DNA from: Pseudomonadota bacterium
GTDB taxonomy: Bacteria > Pseudomonadota > Gammaproteobacteria > Burkholderiales > Methylophilaceae
Direction: 5' to 3'
Length of the DNA stretch: 64,000 nt
Assembly: GCA_029782295.1 (NCBI GenBank)
Contig: JAKOVB010000027.1
Span: 372,001-436,000 of the forward strand
The notes under the pieces were generated by a model. The model made no database searches and was not told where the DNA came from. It was given only the letters and a program-made list of their open reading frames with translations. Below are positions 7,886 to 16,812 of this stretch, piece by piece. The translations under genes and the position numbers were made by a program. Each line of letters opens with the position of its first letter. Position 1 is the stretch's first letter.

Positions 7886-8923
7886 ATGCACGCACTCGAC
7901 AGCTGGAAGGAGGAAAAGCGCTCGGCTTACCTTTATCGCATCATTTCCGATCAGGAGAGTGGAACCCCCCGGCAACTCCTGTTTCTTGAGCTCGCCAAGG
8001 AGGCTGACAAACAGGCCGAGCTTTGGGCACAGGAACTGAAGAAATCCAGCCACCCCATTCCCGAACGTTATCATCCGGACCTGCGCGCACGCATCGTTGC
8101 CTGGCTGGTCCGCCGCCTGGGTCCGCACAAGATCAGGACAGTCCTTGCTGCCATCAAAATTCGCGGTTTATCGGTCTATGCAGGCCGCCATCCCGGCGGC
8201 CATCCGATGCCAGCCACTCTCGATGATGTAGGAGCCAGCCATCGCGCTGGCGGTACATCAGGCGGATTGCGCGCAGCAGTATTCGGCGTCAACGATGGGC
8301 TGGTGTCGATCACCTGCCTGGTAATGGGGGTTGCCGGGGCCTCCAGCGAATATGGCGTCATCCTGCTGACCGGGGTTTCAGGCCTGCTGGCAGGCGCTTT
8401 TTCCATGTCAGCCGGTGAATACCTTTCCATGCGCTCGCAACGGGAAATGTACGAATACCAGATCGGTCTTGAACGTGACGAACTGGCCCAGTACCCGAAT
8501 GAGGAAGCTGCCGAACTGGCCTTGATCTATCAAGCTAGAGGACTGGATAAGGAGGAGGCCAGGGCATTGGCCATGCGCATGATCTCGGATCCGGAAATGG
8601 GGCTGGATACACTGACACGGGAAGAGCTCGGGTTGAATCCGGATGAACTCGGATCGCCCTGGTTAGCAGCGCTTTCCTCGTTTTTTGCCTTTATCGGAGG
8701 CGGCATGATTCCTCTGCTGCCCTATCTGCTTGGCCTGCAGCATCGGCCCTTGCTGACTTCCATCTCGCTGACTGGGATCGCATTGTTTTGCGTGGGCGCT
8801 GCGCTTTCCCTGTTCACAGGACGCAATGCGCTGCTGGGGGGCATACGCATGCTGCTGATCGGTGGAACCGCCGGCGCGGTGACCTACTGGATTGGGGATC
8901 TGATTGGAACCACCATCCTTTAG
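7886..8923 (+). CDS. VIT1/CCC1 family metal transporter with N-terminal ferritin-like segment, 345 aa
   Basis: An N-terminal soluble region of about 110 residues contains helix-forming segments with Glu residues ([17 protein letters not shown]), as in rubrerythrin/ferritin-like domains. A VIT-type membrane domain follows ([22 protein letters not shown]), with about five hydrophobic helices and the cytoplasmic Glu-rich segment ([21 protein letters not shown]). VIT1/CCC1 proteins export or sequester Fe2+/Mn2+. The start at 7886 lies 8 bases after the yifB stop. The last four bases overlap the convergent dgt gene. Substrate metal is not determinable here; iron is the usual one for this architecture. 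Confidence 0.85.
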   Translation: MHALDSWKEEKRSAYLYRIISDQESGTPRQLLFLELAKEADKQAELWAQELKKSSHPIPERYHPDLRARIVAWLVRRLGPHKIRTVLAAIKIRGLSVYAGRHPGGHPMPATLDDVGASHRAGGTSGGLRAAVFGVNDGLVSITCLVMGVAGASSEYGVILLTGVSGLLAGAFSMSAGEYLSMRSQREMYEYQIGLERDELAQYPNEEAAELALIYQARGLDKEEARALAMRMISDPEMGLDTLTREELGLNPDELGSPWLAALSSFFAFIGGGMIPLLPYLLGLQHRPLLTSISLTGIALFCVGAALSLFTGRNALLGGIRMLLIGGTAGAVTYWIGDLIGTTIL

Positions 8924-10047
8924 AGTGGCTGCTCTTCGACAGTAAACAGCCTACGATATTCGCGAATGGCATATCTGTCGGTCATGCCGGCAATATAATC
9001 GGCGACCGCACGGGGTTTATCGGATTGGGCACGCAGCTGAAATTCGTCCGGCATCAGCGTGATGTCCTCCATGAATACCGCGAACAATTCACGAATGATA
9101 CGCTGCGCCTTGCTGCTCATGCGGTTGACCCGATAATGGCGATAGAGATTGGCTCGCAGGAACTGCTTCAACTCCCTCTGCTGCCGCTGCATGTCTGGAC
9201 TGAAGGCAATCAACGGCGCTGAACGCCGCACATCATCCACCGATTCAGGGTTGGCCGCAGCGATATTATCCCCACTCTGCCGGCACAGATCCTGCACCAG
9301 CGCGTTGATCATGCGCCTGACGGTTTCATGCACCAACTTGCGCTCACCGATGTCCGGATAGCGATTGCGCACCTCGTCCAGATGGCGCGAAAACAATTCG
9401 ACAGCGGCCAACTGGTTCAGCGAAATCAAGCCGGACCGCAACCCGTCATCGACATCGTGGTTATTATAGGCAATCTCATCCGCCAGATTGGCCACCTGGG
9501 CTTCCAATGAAGGCTGGGACTTGTCCAGGAACCGCTCACCGACATCCCCGAGTTGACGCGCGTTCTGCAGGGAACAATGCTTGAGGATGCCTTCCCTGAC
9601 CTCGAACGTCAGGTTCAGTCCGTCGAATTCGGCATAGCGCTGCTCCAGCAGTTCCACTACACGAAGCGACTGCAGGTTGTGTTCGAAGCCACCGAACTCA
9701 TGCATACACGCATTGAGCGCATCCTGACCGGCATGGCCGAACGGCGTATGCCCGAGATCATGCGCCAGTGCAATCGCCTCCACCAGATCTTCGTGCAGGC
9801 CAAGGTTCCTGGCAATGCTGCGGCCGATTTGCGCCACCTCAATACTATGTGTGAGGCGAGTCCGGAACAGATCACCTTCATGATTGACGAATACCTGGGT
9901 CTTGTATTCCAGCCGGCGAAAAGCCGTGGAATGGATAATGCGATCCCGGTCGCGCTGAAATTCATTGCGTCCTTCCGGCGCCGGTTCCTGAATTTTTCTA
10001 CCCCGTGTTTTCGCAGGGTCCGCGGCGTAACTGGCAAGTGGTTTCAT
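8920..10047 (-). CDS. dgt: Deoxyguanosinetriphosphate triphosphohydrolase-like protein, 375 aa
   Basis: This HD-domain dNTP triphosphohydrolase, which cuts dNTP to deoxynucleoside and triphosphate, shows its metal-binding motif in [16 protein letters not shown] and [27 protein letters not shown] and the downstream [12 protein letters not shown] segment match the short dGTPase-like family common in beta- and alphaproteobacteria. It is the last gene of the pil-aro operon, with ATG overlapping the aroB stop by 4 bases. Cellular substrate preference in this subfamily is not certain. Confidence 0.92.
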   Translation of the reverse strand: MKPLASYAADPAKTRGRKIQEPAPEGRNEFQRDRDRIIHSTAFRRLEYKTQVFVNHEGDLFRTRLTHSIEVAQIGRSIARNLGLHEDLVEAIALAHDLGHTPFGHAGQDALNACMHEFGGFEHNLQSLRVVELLEQRYAEFDGLNLTFEVREGILKHCSLQNARQLGDVGERFLDKSQPSLEAQVANLADEIAYNNHDVDDGLRSGLISLNQLAAVELFSRHLDEVRNRYPDIGERKLVHETVRRMINALVQDLCRQSGDNIAAANPESVDDVRRSAPLIAFSPDMQRQQRELKQFLRANLYRHYRVNRMSSKAQRIIRELFAVFMEDITLMPDEFQLRAQSDKPRAVADYIAGMTDRYAIREYRRLFTVEEQPL

Positions 10048-11120
10048 ACACGCGCCAGAGTGGCCCGCAGAACATCCTGCGGGTAGTCGCCCGTCATGAT
10101 GGCCTTGCCGATCCCCTGCAGCAGAATCAGGCGTATCCTGCCATCGGAAACCTTCTTGTCCAGCCCCATCAGATCCAGATAGGTGTCGACGCCGAGGTCC
10201 GGTGCAACCGTCGGCAGGTTCGCCGCCTTGAACAACCGCTCGGTGCGTTCCACATCTGCCGCACTCATCCAGCCCAGGCGACAGGACATTTCGGCGGCCA
10301 GCATGGTCCCTGCGGCCACCCCTTCGCCGTGCAACCAGACACCGTAACCCATGCCATTTTCAATGGCGTGACCGAAGGTATGCCCCAGATTGAGCAGGGC
10401 GCGCTCGCCACTCTCGCGCTCATCGGCGGCGACCACCTCGGCCTTGTTTTCACAGGAGCGGTAAATGGCATAAGCCAGCGCTACAGGCTCACGCGCAACC
10501 AGCCGTGGCATATTGCTCTCCAGCCACTCGAAAAATGCCAGGTCACGAATCAATCCATATTTGATAATCTCGGCCAAACCTGCAGACAATTCACGATCCG
10601 GAAGTGTATTCAGGGTTTCCGTATCCGCCAGCACCACCTGTGGCTGGTAGAACGCGCCAATCATGTTCTTGCCCAGAGGATGATTGATGCCGGTCTTGCC
10701 ACCGACGGATGAATCGACCTGAGATAGCAAGGTAGTCGGTACCTGGATAAAAGGCACCCCTCGCAGGAACGTCGCTGCGGCATATCCTGTCATGTCCCCG
10801 ATAACCCCACCCCCCAGAGCGATCAAGGTCGTGTTGCGTTCGCAGCGATGCGTCAGCAGTGCATCGTAGATCTTGTTCAAGGTTTCAGCGTTTTTATACT
10901 GTTCCCCATCCGGCAGAACGATGGGCAGTACCGTCACCCCGGCATCACGCAAAGGGGCAGAAAATTTCTCCAGGTACAGAGGCTCGACCGTGGTATTGGT
11001 CACCACCGCCACCTGCTTGCGTTTCAGATGTGGCAACAGCAGATCGGTCCTTGTCAGGACATTCTGTCCAACATGGATGGGATAGGAGCGATCGGCCAGA
11101 TCAACGGTGAGTGTTTGCAT
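10044..11120 (-). CDS. aroB: 3-dehydroquinate synthase, 358 aa
   Basis: This enzyme converts DAHP to 3-dehydroquinate in the shikimate pathway, using NAD+ and a divalent metal. [21 protein letters not shown] is the NAD-binding glycine-rich region. The metal ligands are in the [11 protein letters not shown] segment and in the Glu of LAEIIKYG. Length matches the family (about 360). It overlaps aroK by 20 bases and dgt by 4, so all three are translated from one message, the same order seen behind pilQ in many proteobacteria. Confidence 0.97.
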   Translation of the reverse strand: MQTLTVDLADRSYPIHVGQNVLTRTDLLLPHLKRKQVAVVTNTTVEPLYLEKFSAPLRDAGVTVLPIVLPDGEQYKNAETLNKIYDALLTHRCERNTTLIALGGGVIGDMTGYAAATFLRGVPFIQVPTTLLSQVDSSVGGKTGINHPLGKNMIGAFYQPQVVLADTETLNTLPDRELSAGLAEIIKYGLIRDLAFFEWLESNMPRLVAREPVALAYAIYRSCENKAEVVAADERESGERALLNLGHTFGHAIENGMGYGVWLHGEGVAAGTMLAAEMSCRLGWMSAADVERTERLFKAANLPTVAPDLGVDTYLDLMGLDKKVSDGRIRLILLQGIGKAIMTGDYPQDVLRATLARV

Positions 11121-11649
11121 GGGTGTAGGCGTTCAATTGCGTTTCAAGTTGGGAGACGATGGCACTTACGGACTGATCGCCTGTATCGATGATGATATCC
11201 GCGATTTCGCGATACAGCGGATCCCGCTCGGCATACAGCTTTTCCAGCCTTGCTCGTGGATTTTCCGTTTGCAGCAGCGGGCGGTTCTTGTCACCGCGAG
11301 TTCGATGGAACAACTCTTCCGGGTGCGCGCACAAATAGATTACTGTCCCGTTCTGGCTCAGATATTCCCGGTTTTGCTTGGCCAAAACGGCGCCACCACC
11401 GGTTGCAAGCACGATATCGTTCAGCTTGACCAGCTCTTCGATCGTCGAGGTCTCACGTTTGCGGAAACCCGCTTCGCCCTCAAGTTCGAAGATCAAAGGA
11501 ATATTCACGCCGGTTCGGTGCTCGATCTCATGATCGGAATCATAGAAGGTCTTGTGCATGTGCTTGGCCAGGATCTTGCCGACCGTGGTCTTGCCAGCCC
11601 CCATGAGCCCGACCAGAAAAAAATTGCCCGTCATTTTCATGACGGGCAT
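11101..11649 (-). CDS. aroK: Shikimate kinase, 182 aa (start codon uncertain)
   Basis: The P-loop [12 protein letters not shown], the shikimate-binding [11 protein letters not shown] and the lid Arg region GDKNRPLL define a shikimate kinase, which phosphorylates shikimate with ATP. Three in-frame ATG codons (11649, 11640, 11634) precede the fold; the family usually begins close to NFFLVG, so 11634 or 11640 is possible. None has a strong ribosome site. A 10-bp hairpin followed by seven T residues covers exactly these starts, which may limit expression after pilQ. Confidence 0.94.
   Translation of the reverse strand: MPVMKMTGNFFLVGLMGAGKTTVGKILAKHMHKTFYDSDHEIEHRTGVNIPLIFELEGEAGFRKRETSTIEELVKLNDIVLATGGGAVLAKQNREYLSQNGTVIYLCAHPEELFHRTRGDKNRPLLQTENPRARLEKLYAERDPLYREIADIIIDTGDQSVSAIVSQLETQLNAYTHANTHR
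11617..11648 (-). terminator. Terminator-like hairpin overlapping the aroK start
   Basis: On the minus strand GCCCGTCAT-GAAA-ATGACGGGC forms a perfect 9-bp stem (10 with the flanking A-T pair) with a GAAA tetraloop, and is followed by TTTTTTT. It lies directly downstream of pilQ and inside the 5' end of aroK. It could be an intrinsic terminator, a partial attenuator, or a structure that hides the aroK start codons. Confidence 0.6.
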
Positions 11650-11678
11650 TTTATCTGAAGCTGCTTGATTCCAGAAAT

Positions 11679-13790
11679 CTACAGCAAGTCCTGCATGATC
11701 TTCGGGGTAATGAAGATAAGCAGTTCCGATTTCTTCGTGTTATCAAAATTTCGCTTGAAGAAATTGCCAAGCACCGGCAAATCACCGAAGAACGGAATCT
11801 TGTCGACCGAGTTGCTCTTGCTCTCTTCGTAAATCCCACCCAGTACTGCAGTTTCACCATTCGCCACCAGAACTTCGGTCGTCACCTTGCGAGTATCGAT
11901 GGAGGGCACTCCGTTATACACACTACCAACGGAATCCTTGTGCACTTCGAGCTCCATGCTTACCTTGTCATCTGGCGTAATGTGCGGCGTTACATCCAAG
12001 GTCAGTGCAGCCTTCTTGAAGGACACGTTGGTGGCACCGCTACTGGAAGCCTGCTGGTATGGAATTTCCACACCAGAGTCAATGGTCGCCTTCTTCTGGT
12101 CGGCCGTAATCACCCGCGGGCTGGAAATGGTCTTGCTCTTGCTGTCAGCTTCAGCCGCAGACAATTCAAGATTGAGCAGGAATCCGGCAGGCAACTTGAA
12201 CAAGGTCATCGCCAAACTACCGGCAGCCGAGGACGTGGCCGGGAGATTCACGTTCAAATCGTTAGGCGTCGTGGTCTTGCCGGTCTGACCGATGGCATAG
12301 TTGTTCGACAGGGTATTGCCCAGCATGATGTCGCCACTGGAGTTAGGCTTGCCACCGCCCCAGTAGTTGTTCTTGACGATGCCAAAGCGCGCACCCATCT
12401 GCTTGGACCAGGATTCGTCAGCAATCACGATGCGGCTTTCGATCAGCACCTGCCTGACCGGGATATCGGTTACGTTCAGCAGACGCTGCACTTCTTCAAG
12501 ATGCTTGACCGTATCCTGCACGAACAGGGTATTGGTGCGTGGATCAATCACCGCACTGCCGCGCTTGGACAGAATCTTCTGCTTCGAATCCGTGAGAATG
12601 TTCTTGAATGATTCAGCCTTCTGGTATTTCAGGATGAACACGTCGGTCCGCAAAGGTTCCAGGTCTTCGATCTGCTGGGAAGCTTCCAGCTTCATCTTCT
12701 CCTTGGCGGACAGCTCTTCCGATGGTGCAACCCAGATCACGTTGCCGGTCTTGCGCATCGCGAGCCCCTTGCTCTCCATGATGATATCCATGGCCTGATC
12801 CCAAGGCACATCCTTGAGTCGCAGTGTCAGATTACCGCTCACGGTATCACTGGTAATGATGTTGAATCCGGTAAAGTCAGCAATCACCTGAAGCACCGAA
12901 CGTACCTCGATGTTCTGGAAATTCAGCGAGAGTTTGTCCCCGCTGTAACCCGTGCGGGATCCCTGAACCAGTTTGGTCGGGTCCTCAACAATCGGTTTGA
13001 CATCGACGATGAACTTCTTGTCCGCCTGGTATGAGGAATGCTCCCAGTTACCCTTGGGTTCGATGATCATGCGTGCATTCTTGCCCTGTTTCATCGCATC
13101 CACGGTCAGCACCGGCGTGTTGAAATTGACGACGTTGAGGCGACGCTCGAGGTTGGCAGGAATTTCCGTATTGATGAAGTCGATAATGATGTTCTTGCCC
13201 TGGCGGCGCATATCGATGCCAGTCGTCGCGTCGGACAGATCGACGATGATCCGCCCCTCACCATTCTTGCCGCGCATGAAATCGACGCCCTTCAGGGAAT
13301 GCGGCTGATCCGACAGCCCAGCCTCCGCAAACTTGGTAACAGTCTGATTCTGGGCAAGCGTCGAGGTCTCCTTGGGCATCAGCAGGATGCTGACTTCCTT
13401 GCCGTTGACGCTGGTTGTATAGGTTGACACCTTGTTCAGATCAAGCACCATTCTGGTCCGACCTTTACCCTGTGCCAGACTGATGCTGTTCAGCATCCCT
13501 TGAGAAATCGGAAAGCTGTTCTTTTGGGTGGCATTGCTGGTGTTCGGGAAATCCAATGCAATCCTGGGAGGATTATTCAGCGAGAAGCCCGCCGGGGGAT
13601 TAGAAATGGGATCGCTCAGCGTCACCTTGACATTGATCTTGCCTCCCGCGAGGGTAGAAAAATCGACTTTTTCTATCCGGTTCGACGCCTGAGCCTCAAC
13701 GGCCGCATCAGCCGCACAAACAGCCCAGCTTGCAACCAGTGCAACACATCCGATTGCAGCCGCCCCAAGTTGCTTGAATAAGTTTCCCAT
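11679..13790 (-). CDS. pilQ: Type IV pilus secretin PilQ, 703 aa
   Basis: This outer-membrane secretin is the pore for the type IV pilus. A signal peptide (ending near residue 28, CAADAAVEA) is followed by AMIN-type domains that bind peptidoglycan, a short STN/secretin-N domain (RSVLQVIADFTGFNIITSD) and the C-terminal secretin domain with the VPFFGDLPVLG-like motif (here KIPFFGDLPVLGNFF). ATG 13790 is chosen because TGGAGT precedes it by 8 bases; a TTG upstream at 13811 is less likely. It is the last of pilMNOPQ, placed after the lipoprotein PilP with which it interacts. Confidence 0.97.
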   Translation of the reverse strand: MGNLFKQLGAAAIGCVALVASWAVCAADAAVEAQASNRIEKVDFSTLAGGKINVKVTLSDPISNPPAGFSLNNPPRIALDFPNTSNATQKNSFPISQGMLNSISLAQGKGRTRMVLDLNKVSTYTTSVNGKEVSILLMPKETSTLAQNQTVTKFAEAGLSDQPHSLKGVDFMRGKNGEGRIIVDLSDATTGIDMRRQGKNIIIDFINTEIPANLERRLNVVNFNTPVLTVDAMKQGKNARMIIEPKGNWEHSSYQADKKFIVDVKPIVEDPTKLVQGSRTGYSGDKLSLNFQNIEVRSVLQVIADFTGFNIITSDTVSGNLTLRLKDVPWDQAMDIIMESKGLAMRKTGNVIWVAPSEELSAKEKMKLEASQQIEDLEPLRTDVFILKYQKAESFKNILTDSKQKILSKRGSAVIDPRTNTLFVQDTVKHLEEVQRLLNVTDIPVRQVLIESRIVIADESWSKQMGARFGIVKNNYWGGGKPNSSGDIMLGNTLSNNYAIGQTGKTTTPNDLNVNLPATSSAAGSLAMTLFKLPAGFLLNLELSAAEADSKSKTISSPRVITADQKKATIDSGVEIPYQQASSSGATNVSFKKAALTLDVTPHITPDDKVSMELEVHKDSVGSVYNGVPSIDTRKVTTEVLVANGETAVLGGIYEESKSNSVDKIPFFGDLPVLGNFFKRNFDNTKKSELLIFITPKIMQDLL

Positions 13791-13813
13791 GCTTTTGACT
13801 CCAGTTTTCAATT

Positions 13814-14323
13814 CTATTCCTGCAGGGCTATGCTGGCCGGACGCTCGATCCAGTCACCGGATAAATCATCCTGCACGATTTCCTTGATTTTGATTTCGTT
13901 CTCGGAAATATCTACCACCATCCCCAGATTCTGGCCGAGATAATTGCCTATGGTGACCTGGTTCACAGCATTGTCCGGGGCCTTCACGAGGGCGTATTTC
14001 AACTTGCCCTTATTGATACTGCCCACATATTTCAGGCTTTCCAGCGGATAAGCCTCCAGTGCCTCACGAGGCCGGTTCAGGTCCGGCTGCAAACCGTTGC
14101 TCTTGGCCTGTGTCTGTGCCTTGCGCGGCTTGAAAGGATCGTTCAGACCGTTATCCGGATTGAACTCGACCGGCACGAAAGGCGTCACTTCTGGCAAAGG
14201 ATCCACTTTGCCACGCAGATCCTTGCCGGCATCGTTAATGAACTGGTCCAGATCATCTCCCTGGCCAGACCCGCAGGCCACCAGGAAAGGAGTCAACAGG
14301 AGGGCGTAAAACCAGTTTCTCAC
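13814..14323 (-). CDS. pilP: Type IV pilus assembly lipoprotein PilP, 169 aa, GTG start
   Basis: A lipoprotein signal peptide with lipobox LVAC (Cys17) anchors the protein to the inner membrane. The C-terminal half (YVGSINKGKLKYALVKAPDN and YLGQNLGMVVDISE) is the PilP beta-sandwich that contacts the PilQ N-domains. The start is GTG at 14323, supported by GGAGG seven bases upstream. It links the inner-membrane PilN/PilO alignment complex to the secretin. Length is typical. Confidence 0.94.
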   Translation of the reverse strand: MRNWFYALLLTPFLVACGSGQGDDLDQFINDAGKDLRGKVDPLPEVTPFVPVEFNPDNGLNDPFKPRKAQTQAKSNGLQPDLNRPREALEAYPLESLKYVGSINKGKLKYALVKAPDNAVNQVTIGNYLGQNLGMVVDISENEIKIKEIVQDDLSGDWIERPASIALQE

Positions 14324-14363
14324 TTGGACACCTCCATCCGCTGGCGAGTGCTAACGTCGTTCA

Positions 14364-15002
14364 TCACTCAGACCTCCTGCCTTTCTTTTCCTTCTTGGGA
14401 GCGATCTCGCTCGCATCAAGATAGCGGAAGGTCTTGGCAACTGCCTCCACTGACAAAAGCCCTTCCTTGACGTCCTTACCCCCAGTGATCGGCGTAATCT
14501 TGAGATCATTCAGGGTCACGATACGGGAAAGCTTGGAAATGCCCACCGCAAAAGCACCAAGATCAAAATAGGACCCGGTAACCTTGATGGAAATCGGCAT
14601 TTCGGCGTAGAACTCCGCCGCCCGCTCCTGCCCCGGTTTGAACAACTCGAACTCAAGGCCACGTTCCAGCCCTGCCTGATTGATGTCGGTCAGCAAACCA
14701 TCCATCTGAGATTTGTTGGGAAGCTGGCGCAACAGTGAACCGAACGTTCTCTCGATATCCACCATTTGCTGCCTGTAAGCAGGCAGATTGATCGCTTCCT
14801 TTTTCTTGGCCAGGAACACGTCTCGTAATTCGGTTTCTTTTGTTCTGGCCTGATCCAGTTCTTCGATCGCCGGTTGCCACAGAAACCAGTAACCGGCCGC
14901 AACCAGGAAAACCAGTATAAAACCAAGGAAAACGGCCTTGACTGCGGGAGGCAGGCTCCCCATGTTCTTGAAATCGATACGATTGAAGTCTTCAAGATTC
15001 AT
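14364..15002 (-). CDS. pilO: Type IV pilus assembly protein PilO, 212 aa
   Basis: One N-terminal transmembrane helix (AVFLGFILVFLVAAGYWFLW) is followed by a coiled-coil stretch and a ferredoxin-like periplasmic domain (EFYAEMPISIKVTGSY, FAVGISKLSRIVTL). PilO dimerises with PilN and forms the inner-membrane alignment complex. It starts 2 bases after the pilN stop. Forty bases separate its stop from pilP, the largest gap inside the pil operon. Confidence 0.94.
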   Translation of the reverse strand: MNLEDFNRIDFKNMGSLPPAVKAVFLGFILVFLVAAGYWFLWQPAIEELDQARTKETELRDVFLAKKKEAINLPAYRQQMVDIERTFGSLLRQLPNKSQMDGLLTDINQAGLERGLEFELFKPGQERAAEFYAEMPISIKVTGSYFDLGAFAVGISKLSRIVTLNDLKITPITGGKDVKEGLLSVEAVAKTFRYLDASEIAPKKEKKGRRSE

Positions 15003-15004
15003 GG

Positions 15005-15580
15005 TTATTTACCTTTGCCTTTCTCAGGCTCGGCCGGCTTCTTGACCTTCTGGTTCACCTTCATGGTAAATGCGCTCTGCTTCACGTTCTTGGAAGCCAC
15101 GGACTTGATCTCGATCAACAACGGCATTTCCAGATACTGGGAGTTGCCCAGATTACGCACCAGGGTGGCCACTCGCGCATTGGTGTCGGCAAGCCCTTCC
15201 AGCGTAATTTCATTGCCAGTCTGTTTGATCGAACGCAGGAACACCCCCTCGGGCAGTTGCCTGGCAATCTCATCCAGCATGATTACCGCCTGGCTACGAT
15301 CGTTTTGCAGGTTCTCCACCACCCGCTTGCGATCCAGCACGTTACGTATCTGCTCCTTGAGCTTCCGGATATCCTCGATTTCCTTGTCCAGCTTGGCAAT
15401 CGCAGTTTCCAGACGGGTATTGCGGTTCTTCTGCGCATCGATTCTTGCGCCGATATAAGTCTGCCCCATGAAGACGATGGCCGCCCCGGCAATCAGTGTT
15501 GCCACCAGCATCAGGTTGAACTGACGCTGGCGTTCTGCACGCTTGATCTGGCGATGCGGTAAAAGGTTGATCCGGATCAT
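15005..15580 (-). CDS. pilN: Type IV pilus assembly protein PilN, 191 aa
   Basis: The N-terminal cytoplasmic tail MIRINLLPHR is the PilM-binding motif of PilN. A single transmembrane helix (about residues 22-42), a coiled coil and a periplasmic domain follow. It overlaps pilM by 4 bases (ATGA). A Lys/Pro/Glu-rich tail closes the protein. With PilM and PilO it connects the cytoplasmic motor to the secretin. Confidence 0.95.
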   Translation of the reverse strand: MIRINLLPHRQIKRAERQRQFNLMLVATLIAGAAIVFMGQTYIGARIDAQKNRNTRLETAIAKLDKEIEDIRKLKEQIRNVLDRKRVVENLQNDRSQAVIMLDEIARQLPEGVFLRSIKQTGNEITLEGLADTNARVATLVRNLGNSQYLEMPLLIEIKSVASKNVKQSAFTMKVNQKVKKPAEPEKGKGK

Positions 15581-16650
15581 TCGTCAAACCTCCGCATGGC
15601 AAGGCCACAGGCGATCATCAGGGATGGTGCATCAGCATTCAGCAGTTGCTGCTTGATCTTGCTGGACAAGGTCATGTTGATGAACGGATTGGCGATGATG
15701 GTATTGACCTGGGTCCGCTCGGCCACGGCAGCATCGATTCCCGGGATGGAAGCACATCCACCTGCCAGCATGATGTGGTCCACACGATTGAACTGAGTAG
15801 AACTGGTAAAGAACTGCAATGCGCGAGCCACTTCCAGCGCCAAGGACTGCATGAAAGGCTGCAGCACCTCGTTTTCGTAACTTTCCGGCAAGCCACCCTT
15901 GCGCTTGGCGATCTCCGCCTCGTCACTCGACAGACCGAAGCGACGCTGGATTTCCGAGGTCAGTTGAGCACCACCGAAACTCTGTTCACGGATATATACC
16001 GACTGGTTATTGTGCAGGACATTGATATGCATCATGACCGCACCGATATCGATGATCATGACCGTCTGGTCGCGACCCGCATTGGGCAGTTGATTTGCCG
16101 CCAGGCGATAAGCTGCCTCGGTCGCATATGTCTCGACATCCATGATCACGACCTTCAAGCCTGCCGCTTCGGCAGCAGCTTCACGGTCCTGAATCTTTTC
16201 TTTTCGCGAGGCCGCAATAATCACTTCCACCTCGTCAGGACTGGTCGGGGAATCGCCCAGCACCTGAAAATCGATATTGACTTCGTCCAGCGAGAAAGGA
16301 ATGTACTGGTTGGCTTCAGCCTCGACCTGCAACTCCATGTCCTCTTCACGCAGCCCCTTCTGCATCAGCACTTTCTTGCTGATCACCGCCGCAGCAGGCA
16401 AGGCCAACGCTACTCGCTTTTCACGGGTATTCATGAGCTTCCAGGCACGCTTGACCGCATCGCCCACCTGTTCCAGGCCAGCAATGTTGCCATCCACCAC
16501 GGCGTCCTTCGCCAATGGCGCAATCGCATAGCTTTCGATACGGTACCCGCCCTTGGGTCCTTCGGACAATTCAACCATCTTGACCGACGCCGAACTGATG
16601 TCGACTCCGATCAACGGAGGGGTACGTTCATTGAAAAAGTCGAATTTCAA
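15577..16650 (-). CDS. pilM: Type IV pilus assembly protein PilM, 357 aa, TTG start
   Basis: This actin-like (FtsA-related) cytoplasmic ATPase shows phosphate motif 1 as LIGVDISSASVKMVEL and a second one as VMIIDIGAVMMHINVL, with adenosine motif MLAGGCASIPGID. The start is TTG at 16650, with AAGGGA about 9 bases upstream; the next Met lies inside the first motif, so a later start would break the fold. It is first in pilMNOPQ and divergent from mrcA, as in many proteobacteria. Confidence 0.95.
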   Translation of the reverse strand: MKFDFFNERTPPLIGVDISSASVKMVELSEGPKGGYRIESYAIAPLAKDAVVDGNIAGLEQVGDAVKRAWKLMNTREKRVALALPAAAVISKKVLMQKGLREEDMELQVEAEANQYIPFSLDEVNIDFQVLGDSPTSPDEVEVIIAASRKEKIQDREAAAEAAGLKVVIMDVETYATEAAYRLAANQLPNAGRDQTVMIIDIGAVMMHINVLHNNQSVYIREQSFGGAQLTSEIQRRFGLSSDEAEIAKRKGGLPESYENEVLQPFMQSLALEVARALQFFTSSTQFNRVDHIMLAGGCASIPGIDAAVAERTQVNTIIANPFINMTLSSKIKQQLLNADAPSLMIACGLAMRRFDE

Positions 16651-16773
16651 ACTGAAATTCCCTTTCTGTATTGGTTAGTTACGCGCAATACGGATAATTT
16701 ACGTTAGATGCTAGCAACAACTATTGGTCGTGTAAAGCATAATTTGATTTTTAATTTATTTACGGCAACGCTA

Positions 16774-16779
16774 TATAAT
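16774..16779 (+). promoter_or_regulatory. -10 element of the mrcA promoter
   Basis: A perfect TATAAT lies 33 bases before the mrcA ATG, within an AT-rich divergent region (16651-16812). No good -35 box is seen at the right spacing, so this is a partial promoter match. Minus-strand promoter elements for pilM were not clear. Confidence 0.45.
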
Positions 16780-16812
16780 GCTCATTTCTATCACCTGATC
16801 TGACATTGACGG

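Noticed and set aside
13790-13811. TTG at 13811 as the pilQ start
   Set aside because: ATG 13790 has TGGAGT eight bases upstream and leads directly into a normal signal peptide.
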